Assembly (NCBI GenBank): GCA_029259815.1
Contig: JAJDEJ010000260.1
Location: 1 to 37,436 of the forward strand
Length of the DNA: 37,436 bases
DNA from: Planctomycetaceae bacterium
Lineage (GTDB): Bacteria; Planctomycetota; Planctomycetia; Planctomycetales; Planctomycetaceae
Direction of reading: 5' to 3'
Shown here: in pieces, positions 19,692-28,161 of the stretch
How the letters are laid out: every line of letters begins with the position of its first letter
Numbering within the stretch: the first letter of the stretch is position 1
Translations under genes and position numbers: made by a program
The notes under the pieces: model-generated
What the model was told of the DNA's origin: nothing
Seen by the model: only the letters and a program-made list of their open reading frames with translations
Database searches by the model: none

Positions 19692-20702
19692 TCATTCCCC
19701 AGACTGACGTGGAGGGATGACAATATCGGTCGTCACAGGCAGGTGGTCCGAATCGATCGATGGCCCGACCCGGTGATCGATCACTTTCAATTCGGGCGAG
19801 ACCAGGACATGGTCAATCGGGATCTGAGGCAGCGGCAGCCAGCCGGGCCAAGTTGGTTGCCAACCGAATCCTTCGCTCGCGTCACGCATCTCAGCTGTTT
19901 TTGCGAGTGTCCGGAACTTCGGTGACCATCGCGTCGTATTCAGGTCTCCTAAGAGCACCAAGGGTCCGCGAATTGTCGAGAGCAAGCGTCCGAGTTCGTC
20001 CAGATACTCATCGCGGATGATTGTTCTCTCACGCCCGCTGGGAGGGTACGGGTGAGCGCCACATACGGTGAGCTCAACTCCGTCAGATTCGATTTCTGCC
20101 ATCACGACCGGAAGACTCTGAGATCCGATGCGAATGATTCGCTCGTCCCGTAGTGGTAACCGGCTCAACAGGGCACATCCGAATGCTCCGTACGACGGAT
20201 ACCGCGGATCGCTGATGCTATCGATCCTGTAGGGATACTCGTTCTGCAAATCATCTAGTGCCGACAACCAGTGATCGTTGATTTCAAGTGTCAACACGAC
20301 GTCTGGCTGCTCATCCTTGATAAGATCGATCAACAACCGAGTGTTGTCGTTGCGCACGAAGACATTGGCCGTCATCAACCGAAGTTGAGGAGTTGTCACA
20401 ACTTCACGGGGTCGGGGCAGAAAGAGTGGGCTAATCAGCGCCAGATTGAAGCCCCCGATGACGACAATCACACACAGCCATTTCCACTCACGAAGCCACA
20501 AAGCGATCGCCAGGAAGGGAATCAGCAGAACCGCATACTGCACACGGAAGTGACAGCACAAGTCCCCGATCCACCACCAACGTGCTGTCAATGTGCTGAA
20601 CAAGGGCAGCAGTGCAAACAAGGTCGCAGTGTGGAACGCCCATCTGCCCCATCGTTTGAAGCTCTCAGGGCGCATGTCTGCTTCGTGGGCACGATCCCTC
20701 AC
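19692..20702 (-). CDS. Membrane-anchored endonuclease/exonuclease/phosphatase-family protein
   Basis: A 336-residue protein with three N-terminal hydrophobic segments (about 21-40, 47-69, 73-95) and a C-terminal DNase I-like/EEP domain. Expected catalytic features are present: LRLMTANVFVRN with the metal-binding Asn, LTLEIND with Glu, GAHPYPP with His, LLGDLNTTRWS with Asp/Asn, and the terminal SDHLPV with Asp-His. The GTG start at 20702 overlaps the ispD stop as GTGA, suggesting coupling; an ATG at 20675 is the alternative. EEP-fold proteins include nucleases, sphingomyelinases and inositol phosphatases, so the substrate is open; the membrane location argues against an ordinary DNA-repair enzyme. 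Confidence 0.87.
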   Translation of the reverse strand: MRDRAHEADMRPESFKRWGRWAFHTATLFALLPLFSTLTARWWWIGDLCCHFRVQYAVLLIPFLAIALWLREWKWLCVIVVIGGFNLALISPLFLPRPREVVTTPQLRLMTANVFVRNDNTRLLIDLIKDEQPDVVLTLEINDHWLSALDDLQNEYPYRIDSISDPRYPSYGAFGCALLSRLPLRDERIIRIGSQSLPVVMAEIESDGVELTVCGAHPYPPSGRERTIIRDEYLDELGRLLSTIRGPLVLLGDLNTTRWSPKFRTLAKTAEMRDASEGFGWQPTWPGWLPLPQIPIDHVLVSPELKVIDHRVGPSIDSDHLPVTTDIVIPPRQSGE

Positions 20703-21433
20703 AGAAATCGCTCATCGGAGAAGGGATGCAGCGATCCAAGTGACTTCTCGGGCGGCAGTGTGTCAATCAAGGCTTCGGCCATCTTGAAGTCGTCCTGCGT
20801 TGTGATCTTGAGATTCATGGGCCAGCCTTCGACGATCGTTACCGGATGTCCGGATCGCTCGACTAACTCAGCCTCGTCCGTCGCCTCATAGCCGTCTCGC
20901 TTCGCATAAGCATCCACGAGCACCTGTTTTGCGAAGACTTGTGGGGTCTGAGCAGCGTAGAGACCACTCCGATCAACGGTCTCCGTGATCGTCTCATCCT
21001 CAACCCGCTTGATGGTGCTCGACAGAGCGACAGCCGGGATCGCGGCTCCACTCTTCTCGGCAGCCTCGAAGACCTCACCGATCCACTTCTTGACGATCAA
21101 CGGTCGTGCAGCGTCATGCACTGCCACAAAGTCGACATCGCCTTTGATCCTCGCCAATCCGTTCTCGACAGACTCTGCTCGCGAGGCACCTCCCGCCACA
21201 ATTTCGATCTCCATGAAGGCCAGATTGGCTGCAAACTTCTGCTTGAACGACTCGATGTCATCCTGCGCGATACAGATGATCGTCTGCACGACATCATCGC
21301 GACCCGTGAACGCCTCCGCCGTCCTGACCCAGACAGGACGGCCTTTCAAATCGACGAACGGCTTCTTGCGATGTGCATCGCCGAAGCGGGTGCTGTTGCC
21401 GGCGGCTGGCAGGATGACGGCGAACTTGTGCAT
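20699..21433 (-). CDS. ispD: 2-C-methyl-D-erythritol 4-phosphate cytidylyltransferase
   Basis: IspD transfers CMP from CTP to methylerythritol phosphate in the non-mevalonate isoprenoid pathway. The 244-residue protein opens with the nucleotide-binding motif FAVILPAAGNSTRFG, followed by a lysine-rich HRKKPF segment, and has the family motif VAVHDAARPLI. The ATG at 21433 fits the usual N terminus; the frame is open to a TTG at 21469, but that would overlap the DUF5615 gene. One base separates the upstream stop from this ATG, and the downstream gene overlaps by four bases, so it is in a tightly coupled operon. Context with toxin-antitoxin-like genes is unusual for ispD. Confidence 0.92.
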   Translation of the reverse strand: MHKFAVILPAAGNSTRFGDAHRKKPFVDLKGRPVWVRTAEAFTGRDDVVQTIICIAQDDIESFKQKFAANLAFMEIEIVAGGASRAESVENGLARIKGDVDFVAVHDAARPLIVKKWIGEVFEAAEKSGAAIPAVALSSTIKRVEDETITETVDRSGLYAAQTPQVFAKQVLVDAYAKRDGYEATDEAELVERSGHPVTIVEGWPMNLKITTQDDFKMAEALIDTLPPEKSLGSLHPFSDERFL

Positions 21434-21434
21434 G

Positions 21435-21806
21435 TCAATGGCCGCGGGTTCGAATTTGGTGTGGTTCAACGATCAGGAGTTTGCCGTGGTAGTGATCCGC
21501 ATCAGGATGCGTGACCAGATAGTCCAGCAATCTGGTCGTGATCTGCCCCATCGATTCCGGATGGTTTCTGGCACGCAATGAGATCAAGTCTTTGTACAGA
21601 TCAGGGGGATAGCTGACAATATCTGCAAAATCACCATTGAGCGAGAGCAAGACCGCATCCAGCGTTTGCGCTGTTGCGATGACGACCGGATCGGGCGAAT
21701 CGGGTGGCAGGTGGTCTTGCAACTTGAAGACCTCGTGGCCCGCCGTTGCCAGTTGAGTCACGACCGAGTTGGGGACACAGTGATCCGCAAAGAATCGCAA
21801 TCCCAT
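21435..21806 (-). CDS. DUF5615-family PIN-like protein (putative toxin)
   Basis: A 123-residue protein beginning RFFADHCVPNSVVTQLATAG, with the acidic residue and DH of DUF5615 PIN-like proteins near the N terminus, and SLNGDFADIVSYPP in the middle where PIN folds carry acidic residues. The start ATG shares one base with the stop of the DUF433 gene (TGATG). Pairs of DUF433 and DUF5615 are a recurrent toxin-antitoxin-like arrangement in bacteria and are predicted to act as RNase and antitoxin. Activity is inferred from family and context only. Confidence 0.88.
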   Translation of the reverse strand: MGLRFFADHCVPNSVVTQLATAGHEVFKLQDHLPPDSPDPVVIATAQTLDAVLLSLNGDFADIVSYPPDLYKDLISLRARNHPESMGQITTRLLDYLVTHPDADHYHGKLLIVEPHQIRTRGH

Positions 21807-22030
21807 CAGGCAGCGACCTCGAAGTCGGCGAGGTCACGCGCCAAATCGAGACAGGCGGCAATGTCATCGGCCGTCAGATCGGGAAACTCCGCAATGATGT
21901 CATCTGTGGAGGAGCCAGCAGCAAGGTAACCAAGAATCAATCCGACAGGAATCCGCGTATTGACGATCCGCGGTTTACCCCGCAGCACGTCCGGCGTGCT
22001 GACAATGCGGTCTCTCCATTGGACTGGCAT
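21806..22030 (-). CDS. DUF433-family protein (putative antitoxin)
   Basis: A 74-residue protein with the DUF433 signature: a beta start (RIVSTPDVLRGKPRI), then RIPVGLILGYLAAGSSTDDI, IIAEFPDLTADDIAACLDLA at the C-terminal half. It is likely a small DNA- or partner-binding domain serving as the antitoxin of the overlapping DUF5615 gene. A good ribosome binding site (GGGAGG, about eight bases upstream of the ATG at 22030) supports the start. Gene order antitoxin-then-toxin is as usual. Confidence 0.9.
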   Translation of the reverse strand: MPVQWRDRIVSTPDVLRGKPRIVNTRIPVGLILGYLAAGSSTDDIIAEFPDLTADDIAACLDLARDLADFEVAA

Positions 22031-22071
22031 GTGAGTTTCCTCCCAATCGTCACGCAGGAACGAGAGTATTG

Positions 22072-23022
22072 TTAGTCCTCAAGTCGGAAGTCGACGCGGT
22101 AATACTTGATCGACACATTGTTTACCATTTTGAGGGCATAAGTCAGCTTCACATCGGGCTCGCCGCAGATGATCAGGCCTGAGACTCGCTGGCTCCCCTC
22201 ACACAGATTTTCTGCTACCCAGCCCATATACCTGAGCACCTGTCCGACAACCTTGTCCGCCTGCCTGCCTTTCTTAAGTTCGATCACCACAAAGTCGCCA
22301 GTGCTCGCGTCTAAGGCCAGGATGTCGATCACACCAACTTCCGTCTGATATTGCTGTCCGATGGGCCCGACTTCAGGATCAGTCAACAGTTCGAGCTTGC
22401 CCTGAAAGACAGCGATAAAATTGGACACAATGAAGTCTTCCAGATACCGTTCGAGAGCAAACTCAGTCGGACTCGTGACGTCTGGATCATTGCTCTCAGT
22501 CGGGCCGGAATCATCTTCATCCTCAAGGAGCCAGAGGGCCTTGTCCTCCGCCACTTCATGCAACGTGGTCATTCCAAAGATCGGGTCTTCATACTCGTCA
22601 TCTCGCCGATCATCTCGCCACTCAACCTCGATGTGGTGCGGATAGGCAATCGACTCGTAATCAGTACCAAATTGCCCGAACAGCGGCAAAACTCTGTCCG
22701 GGTCATAACAAGCGGTCCTCTTCACCGTTCCAATTCCGGCTATCTGCTTCGTTCCACGCCTCGCGAAGATGATTTCTCCTGGCGCAATTGAGTGGTAGAA
22801 CTTGTGGAGCATTCTCGCAGCAGTCATGGCCGCACCCGCGGTGTAATTCGGCCACATATTGCAGATACGATCACGAATCTGGGTATCATCAAGACTCGAA
22901 ATGTCACCCAATTCACGCCAACCGATCGAGATGATGCCGTTGGCTAAATCGTACTCCCACACAGCATCGTACAAATCAGGATCTCTCGAATCTGCCGGTG
23001 CGATAGCCCAATAACGTGACAT
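22072..23022 (-). CDS. PUA/EVE-like domain fused to NucS-like PD-(D/E)XK nuclease
   Basis: A 316-residue protein from the ATG at 23022 (a TTG at 23034 is less likely). Residues 1-130 resemble the PUA/EVE/McrB-N-like modified-base-reading domains: YWAIAPADS at the start, IISIGWRELGD, and PGEIIFARRGTKQIAGIGTV. Residues about 185-316 resemble the NucS/DUF91 nuclease core: EFALERYLEDFIVSNF, G-V-I-D233-I-L, V-V-I-E248-L-K250, and Q261-VLRYMGWV. All PD-(D/E)XK catalytic positions appear intact. Such reader-plus-nuclease fusions are candidates for modification-dependent (type IV-like) restriction; a repair function like that of NucS is the alternative. It lies 50 bases after ilvC and 41 bases before the DUF433/DUF5615 pair. 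Confidence 0.85.
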   Translation of the reverse strand: MSRYWAIAPADSRDPDLYDAVWEYDLANGIISIGWRELGDISSLDDTQIRDRICNMWPNYTAGAAMTAARMLHKFYHSIAPGEIIFARRGTKQIAGIGTVKRTACYDPDRVLPLFGQFGTDYESIAYPHHIEVEWRDDRRDDEYEDPIFGMTTLHEVAEDKALWLLEDEDDSGPTESNDPDVTSPTEFALERYLEDFIVSNFIAVFQGKLELLTDPEVGPIGQQYQTEVGVIDILALDASTGDFVVIELKKGRQADKVVGQVLRYMGWVAENLCEGSQRVSGLIICGEPDVKLTYALKMVNNVSIKYYRVDFRLED

Positions 23023-23072
23023 AGGACAATCCAAACGAGAGTGGCAAATGGTCGCCGTGATTCAACGAGTCC

Positions 23073-24077
23073 TCACACCTCTTTCGCGTCGATCCAGCTC
23101 ATCATGCTGCGGAGTTCGCGGCCGACGCGTTCGAGTTCGTGGGTGCGTTCGCGGCGGCGGGTGGCTTTGAAGGCGGCTTGGTTGGCCTTGTTCTCCAGGA
23201 TCCATTCCTTGGCGAACTCGCCCGCCTGAATCTCGGCGAGGATCCGCTTCATCTCCGCCTTCGTCTCATCAGTGACGATGCGGGGACCGCGTGTGTAGTC
23301 ACCGAACTCGGCCGTGTTGGAGACCGAGTAACGCATGTAATTCAGGCCGCCCTGATAGAAGAGGTCGACGATCAGTTTGAGTTCGTGCATGCACTCGAAG
23401 TAGGCCATCTCCGGTTGATAGCCAGCTTCGACGAGCGTCTCGAAGGCTGCTTTGACGAGTGCACTCACTCCGCCGCAAAGGACGACCTGTTCGCCGAACA
23501 GGTCTGTTTCGGTTTCCTCTTCGAACGAGGTTTCGATGACGCCGCCGCGTGTGCCGCCGATGCCTTTGGCGTAGGCGAGGGCCAATTGCCGTGACGAGTC
23601 GGAGGCTCCGTCCCCCATTGCGATGAGTGAGGGAACGCCTCCACCCTTCTCGTATTCGCTGCGAACGAGGTGTCCCGGTCCCTTCGGAGCCACAAGGGCG
23701 ATATCGACCCCCTCGGGCGGGACGACTTGGTCGAAGTGGATGTTGAATCCATGTGAGCACATCAACAGATTGCCGGGCGACAGGTTGGGCTTGATGTGTT
23801 CGCGATACAGGTCGCCCTGAACTTCATCTGGTAACAGAATATTGACAAGGTCGCCTTGTTTGGTCGCCTCGTCAATCGGCAGCGGATCAAAGCCATGCGA
23901 GACGGCGAGGTCGTAGTTGGCCGACCCCTTGCGTTGGCCGACGATCACCGTCAGTCCGCTATCCTTGAGGTTTTGTGCCTGGGCATGCCCCTGCGAGCCA
24001 TAGCCAAGGATGGCGATGGTTTTGCCTTTGAGGAGGGAGAGGTCAGCGTCGTCGTCGTAGTAAATCTTGGCGGCCAT
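23073..24077 (-). CDS. ilvC: Ketol-acid reductoisomerase
   Basis: IlvC converts acetolactate or acetohydroxybutyrate to dihydroxy acids in valine, leucine and isoleucine synthesis, using NAD(P)H and magnesium. At 334 residues it is a short (class I) enzyme. The Rossmann motif is [17 protein letters not shown], followed by [10 protein letters not shown], whose Arg/Ser-containing loop fits NADPH use. The C-terminal knotted domain contains [20 protein letters not shown] with metal-binding acidic residues. It sits downstream of ilvN but separated from it by a Uma2 gene. No clear Shine-Dalgarno is seen before the ATG. Confidence 0.97.
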   Translation of the reverse strand: MAAKIYYDDDADLSLLKGKTIAILGYGSQGHAQAQNLKDSGLTVIVGQRKGSANYDLAVSHGFDPLPIDEATKQGDLVNILLPDEVQGDLYREHIKPNLSPGNLLMCSHGFNIHFDQVVPPEGVDIALVAPKGPGHLVRSEYEKGGGVPSLIAMGDGASDSSRQLALAYAKGIGGTRGGVIETSFEEETETDLFGEQVVLCGGVSALVKAAFETLVEAGYQPEMAYFECMHELKLIVDLFYQGGLNYMRYSVSNTAEFGDYTRGPRIVTDETKAEMKRILAEIQAGEFAKEWILENKANQAAFKATRRRERTHELERVGRELRSMMSWIDAKEV

Positions 24078-24115
24078 GTTTGATTGATCGTTCAGGATTG
24101 ATGGTTGAGGGAATG

Positions 24116-24712
24116 TCAGGTTGTTGGTTGATAACGGTCAATAGCCGTCATGAGTTTCTGGACAGAGAGTTCAAAGCCGGGCAGAAGCGGCGATTGGACG
24201 CTCTGAGCTTCGTCAAACTTCCGTTGTGAGTCCGTACCGAAGACGGTGATCGTCCGGTCGAAACGGTCGATGACCCAATACTCGACGACACCTGCCGCGC
24301 GATACTCGTCTCTTTTGAGCACATAGTCACGATGACGGTCTCTGCGTCTTTCAGAGACGAACTCAATTGCGATCTGTGGGACGTCGTGATCGATGTTGGG
24401 AGTCCGTCCTAGTCCGACCCAGACCGCCCTGTCAGCCCGTCGCCGACCATTCGCTACAGCGATGTACTGTTCCTGCATCGTGTCATCGACGCACTCTCCC
24501 TGGGGCTGTGATTCCTGGTAAATGCGAATCCAGTGACCGAGTAAATCGTTCGGCTGTCTCTCTGCTGGACTCACAATCACGACTCCCTGAACCAGTTCAA
24601 AAGTGTATTCCCGATCCCAGTCGTCAATGGAATCGAACTCTTGGGGAGTCATGCACAGTCCATTGTCCTCCGGGTTGAGCCGGTGAATCGTCGGCAATTC
24701 GGCAATACTCAT
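24116..24712 (-). CDS. Uma2-family PD-(D/E)XK-like protein
   Basis: A 198-residue Uma2 protein. Motifs include [32 protein letters not shown] with the catalytic-type Asp, [24 protein letters not shown] (E-x-[VS]-S and Tyr of the family) and [17 protein letters not shown] near the end. The ATG at 24712 is chosen because AGGAG (24720-24724, minus strand) lies seven bases upstream; an ATG at 24718 would be too close to it. Uma2 proteins are abundant in cyanobacteria and planctomycetes; their cellular role is unknown. It is inserted between ilvN and ilvC (77 and 38 bases away), in the same orientation. Confidence 0.9.
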   Translation of the reverse strand: MSIAELPTIHRLNPEDNGLCMTPQEFDSIDDWDREYTFELVQGVVIVSPAERQPNDLLGHWIRIYQESQPQGECVDDTMQEQYIAVANGRRRADRAVWVGLGRTPNIDHDVPQIAIEFVSERRRDRHRDYVLKRDEYRAAGVVEYWVIDRFDRTITVFGTDSQRKFDEAQSVQSPLLPGFELSVQKLMTAIDRYQPTT

Positions 24713-24719
24713 GGTCATT

Positions 24720-24724
24720 CTCCT
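24720..24724 (-). promoter_or_regulatory. Shine-Dalgarno that decides the Uma2 start
   Basis: AGGAG on the minus strand is seven bases from the ATG at 24712 and only one base from the ATG at 24718, so it supports the shorter reading of the protein. Confidence 0.65.
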
Positions 24725-24789
24725 GGCACAACTGTGAGACGGAGTCACTCCATTCTCTCACGACAGCGTGCAAGTGTCAAAATGCCCTT

Positions 24790-25308
24790 TCAAATCGGTG
24801 TCGGCTCGCCAACAGGAGCTTCAGCGGCCATCGAGTGACCACGAAGCAGGGCAATGCGTCCGGTACGGACGAGTTCCAGAATCCCGAAGGGCCGCATCAT
24901 ATCGATGAAGGCTTCGATCTTCGACTCGGTGCCGGAAATCTCGATGACGACATGCTCGGCGCTCACGTCAACAATCCGACCACGGAAAATCTCCGATAGC
25001 TCCTTTACCTCAGAGCGTCTCTGACCGTCGCAATTGACCTTGATTAACATCAGATCTCGTTCGACAAACTCCAGACCGGAGTAATCGAGCACGCGAACGA
25101 CAGTGACGATCTTTTCCAGCTGCTTGCGGACCTGATCGAGTGTCCGATTGTCGCCACTGACGACAAACGTCATCCGCGACAGCTCCTGATTTTCCGTCTC
25201 TCCGACGGCCAGAGAGTCGATATTGTACGCTCGTGACGCCAGCATTCCTGAAATATGAGCGAGGACTCCAGGCTGGTTCATGACCAGCGCGGAGAGCACA
25301 TGACGCAT
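24790..25308 (-). CDS. ilvN: Acetolactate synthase small (regulatory) subunit
   Basis: A 172-residue regulatory subunit of acetohydroxyacid synthase. The N-terminal ACT domain is evident: HVLSALVMNQPGVLAHISGM, then RAYNIDSLAVGETENQELSR, with the valine-binding glycine/asparagine region typical of IlvN/IlvH. The C-terminal domain contains LMLIKVNCD, IFRGRIVDVSAEHVVIEISG and GILELVRTGRIALLRG. The ATG at 25308 has an AAGGAAG site upstream and matches the conserved N terminus; an open extension to 25410 is not coding-like. The catalytic subunit (ilvB/ilvI) is not in this window, although it usually lies next to this gene. ilvC follows after the Uma2 gene. Confidence 0.95.
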   Translation of the reverse strand: MRHVLSALVMNQPGVLAHISGMLASRAYNIDSLAVGETENQELSRMTFVVSGDNRTLDQVRKQLEKIVTVVRVLDYSGLEFVERDLMLIKVNCDGQRRSEVKELSEIFRGRIVDVSAEHVVIEISGTESKIEAFIDMMRPFGILELVRTGRIALLRGHSMAAEAPVGEPTPI

Positions 25309-25573
25309 GATTGCTTCCTTTTGTCGTGAATATCGAATGGAGCAGTGTACCCCTGAGTCGAGTGAGACACAACTGCCGGAAAGGTGTTCAGGATCCCACA
25401 TTCCGGTCAAGAGAATCAGGCAAATTGCGTATCACCAGCCGATGGCTCTGTCTTGGAATGTCGAACAGAATTGCGCCTGAGCACATCGGAACCAACTTGC
25501 CATTCACCAGACAACGACCTAAGCCGTGGCTATACTGCGTTGCTCACGACAACCAGATACACACGGAGAAGTC

Positions 25574-26494
25574 ATGGCAGTACCAACAATTGCACCGGGA
25601 CAAACGAAGATTGGCTGGATTGGCACGGGCGTGATGGGCCAGAGCATGTGCGGTCATCTCATCGACAACGGCTTCAGTGCAACCGTCTACAGCCGCACAA
25701 AGGAGAAGGCCCAGGGACTGCTGGACAAGGGGGCGACATGGGCCGACTCTCCCAAAGCGGTCGCGGAGCAGTCCGACGTGATCATCGCCATCGTTGGTTT
25801 CCCCCAAGACGTTCGGGAGGTCTTTCTTTGCCCCGAGAATGGAGCACTCGCCGGATCAAAGTCGGGCAACATCCTGGTCGACATGACGACCAGTGAGCCG
25901 TCACTCGCTGAGGAAATCGCCGAAGCGGCCAAGGACAAAGGTGTGCATTCCGTCGATGCACCAGTCTCTGGCGGCGACGTCGGGGCAAAGGAGGCGCGGC
26001 TGTCGATCATGATCGGCGGCGAGAAAGAGATCGTTGACGCTCTCAACCCCTGCTGGGAAGCCATGGGCAAAACCATCGTGCATCAGGGCCCCGCCGGTGC
26101 CGGTCAGCACACCAAGATGGTCAATCAAACGCTCATCGCCACGAACATGATCGGCGTCTGCGAGGCACTGCTGTACGGCCACAAAGCGGGACTGGACCTC
26201 GAAACGGTCATGAAGTCGGTCTCCACAGGAGCGGCGGGGAGTTGGTCACTTTCCAACCTCGGTCCGCGAATCATGGACAACAACTTCGATCCGGGTTTCT
26301 TCGTCGAACACTTCATCAAGGACATGGGCATCGCACTCGCTGAGTCGCGCCGCATGGGCCTCTCGATGCCCGGGCTTGCACTCGCTGAGCAGTTGTATCA
26401 GTCGGTGAAGGCGAATGGTCACGGATGGGATGGAACGCACGCGCTGATGCTGGCCTTGGCTCAGATGTCGAACGTCGACTGGAAGATCCGATAA
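25574..26494 (+). CDS. 3-hydroxyisobutyrate dehydrogenase-like oxidoreductase
   Basis: A 306-residue beta-hydroxyacid dehydrogenase. The NAD(P)-binding motif [21 protein letters not shown] opens the Rossmann domain, [19 protein letters not shown] is the substrate-binding signature, and K in [13 protein letters not shown] is the catalytic lysine position. The C-terminal helical domain ([20 protein letters not shown]) matches the family. The ATG at 25574 is preceded by GGAG; a GTG at 25526 is less likely. Members include 3-hydroxyisobutyrate, tartronate semialdehyde and glyoxylate reductases; the name in annotation transfer is therefore tentative. The gene diverges from ilvN across 265 bases, which suggests, but does not prove, a link to branched-chain amino acid metabolism. 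Confidence 0.9.
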   Translation: MAVPTIAPGQTKIGWIGTGVMGQSMCGHLIDNGFSATVYSRTKEKAQGLLDKGATWADSPKAVAEQSDVIIAIVGFPQDVREVFLCPENGALAGSKSGNILVDMTTSEPSLAEEIAEAAKDKGVHSVDAPVSGGDVGAKEARLSIMIGGEKEIVDALNPCWEAMGKTIVHQGPAGAGQHTKMVNQTLIATNMIGVCEALLYGHKAGLDLETVMKSVSTGAAGSWSLSNLGPRIMDNNFDPGFFVEHFIKDMGIALAESRRMGLSMPGLALAEQLYQSVKANGHGWDGTHALMLALAQMSNVDWKIR

Positions 26495-26633
26495 TCTACG
26501 ATCACCACGAATGTGGTTCATGCGACATGTTGGGGTGCCGGAGTGGGGGCGGTGTCGCTTACAATCTTTGGAGACCTGACGATGATTTTCCGCTCAACTG
26601 CCCCCCGCTGAGCCTTGGTTGAATTGTGATCGC

Positions 26634-28148
26634 ATGCCGATCTATGCGTTTCCGTGCCCACACTGCTCAATTCCTTTACGGATGAAGGACCGAGGATTCG
26701 TCGGGCCGACGATCGCCTGTCCCGACTGTGCAGGTCCAATCGTGCTTCGCACTGACGCCCAGGGAGCCATTGTTGGCGAACCGATGACTTCTCCTGAGAC
26801 GACTGCGCCAAAGCCCTCTTCACTCGCGGGTTCGAGTCTCCGTGAGCGGCTCTGGACATGGACTTCGCCAAACATAACGCCGGTGGGAGTTGCCTGGATG
26901 GTTGCCGCCAGCCTGTCAGTCGGGCTCGTGACTTGGATCGCAATCTCGCCCCGGGACAAAGCGAGCCCTGAGCCTGTAACCACAGTTGCTCCGACGTCAA
27001 ACCCACAGCGATCCGTCGTCGACCAGCAGTCGCCAGCCGAACCTGAGCAACTTGATTCGGAGCGCCAACTCTCAGGTCTTTATGAACAATTCTCGTCGTT
27101 TCGTGAGGCAACCGGCACATGGCCGGCAGGAACTGTCGGCGATGCTTCGCTTCCTGCAACTGGCCGATTCTCTTGGTTGGCTGTTCTCGCTGCCCAGAAC
27201 GACCCTGATGGCCCCCAACCGCAGTGGGGCCGGGCGTGGAACGACTCTGCGAACGACCGATTCGTCAGGCAGCGTCAGGATCGCTTTCTCAACCCGGCGG
27301 TCCCTCATCAAACAGGAAATGATGGGTATCCGGCGAGCCATTTCGTTGGCGTGACAGGAGTCGGACCAGATGCAGCCAGTCTCCCGGTTGGTCATCCCCG
27401 TGCTGGGATGTTTGGAAGAGATCGAGTTACCACACTGGACAATGTCTCCGATGGGCTCGGTAACACAATGCTCGTCGCAGGGGTCGAATCGGACATCGGC
27501 TCGTGGGCGGCAGCAGGCCGATCGACCATGCGGAGCTTCACAGCCGAACCGTATGTCCAGGGTCCTGATGGCTTTGGTACTGGACAAGCTGATGGGATGT
27601 TCGTGCTGATGGCAGACGGGAGTACACGATTCCTCTCATCCAAGACGGACCCCATCGTTCTCCGCCGCATGGCAGCTGCCGCAAATGGATTGCCTCTCGA
27701 TGCGATGGTCGCTGGTGAGCCGGAAATCGCGGAGGCAACTCCGCCGGACATCCCTGATGAAGCGGATCCACTTGTCGAAGACGTAGAGGACATCGTGGCC
27801 GAGTTGGCAGAGCCGGTCGATCAACCGTTGGATGTTCCGTTTGTTGAAGATGGTCCGTCCATCGACCTTGCCGCGGCGCTTGCTCAGCCGATTGCCCAAT
27901 TCGAGCAGAAGAAACCAATCGCCACTCGACAGCTGCTGCTGATCATCGAGGAAATGGTGGGCGTGGAGATTGTCGAGACGCCGCTGCCGAAAGCTGTCCG
28001 GGCCCGGCTGGATCAGCCTGTCATTCTTCTGCTCAAGGACACGACCGTTGGTGACCTTCTCACAGCGGTGCTACAAGAGGTTCGCCTGAGCTATGTGGTC
28101 AGCAAGGACCAATTGGAATTGATCGAACAGACCGTCGGCATCGAGTAA
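26634..28148 (+). CDS. Zinc ribbon / transmembrane / DUF1559-like / STN-like protein
   Basis: A 504-residue protein from the ATG at 26634. C8-P-H-C11 and C29-P-D-C32 form a zinc ribbon, followed by one hydrophobic segment at about 84-104. The central part (about 150-355) resembles the C-terminal half of planctomycete DUF1559 proteins, with VSDGLGNTMLVAGVE and QADGMFVLMADGSTRFL; the His of the usual H-X9-DG motif is replaced by Gln. An acidic linker follows (about 370-425). The C-terminal 75 residues (PLPKAVRARLDQPVILLLKD...LLTAVLQEVRLSYVV) resemble the secretin/TonB short N-terminal fold. There is no type IV pilin-like N terminus as in canonical DUF1559 proteins. Function unknown; an exported sensor or envelope component is possible. 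Confidence 0.8.
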   Translation: MPIYAFPCPHCSIPLRMKDRGFVGPTIACPDCAGPIVLRTDAQGAIVGEPMTSPETTAPKPSSLAGSSLRERLWTWTSPNITPVGVAWMVAASLSVGLVTWIAISPRDKASPEPVTTVAPTSNPQRSVVDQQSPAEPEQLDSERQLSGLYEQFSSFREATGTWPAGTVGDASLPATGRFSWLAVLAAQNDPDGPQPQWGRAWNDSANDRFVRQRQDRFLNPAVPHQTGNDGYPASHFVGVTGVGPDAASLPVGHPRAGMFGRDRVTTLDNVSDGLGNTMLVAGVESDIGSWAAAGRSTMRSFTAEPYVQGPDGFGTGQADGMFVLMADGSTRFLSSKTDPIVLRRMAAAANGLPLDAMVAGEPEIAEATPPDIPDEADPLVEDVEDIVAELAEPVDQPLDVPFVEDGPSIDLAAALAQPIAQFEQKKPIATRQLLLIIEEMVGVEIVETPLPKAVRARLDQPVILLLKDTTVGDLLTAVLQEVRLSYVVSKDQLELIEQTVGIE

Positions 28149-28161
28149 CTCTCAGCCGTGA

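Noticed and set aside
26504-26517. Hairpin ACCAC-GAAT-GTGGT after the dehydrogenase gene as a terminator
   Set aside because: The stem is only five base pairs and no T-run follows, so it was not listed as a terminator.
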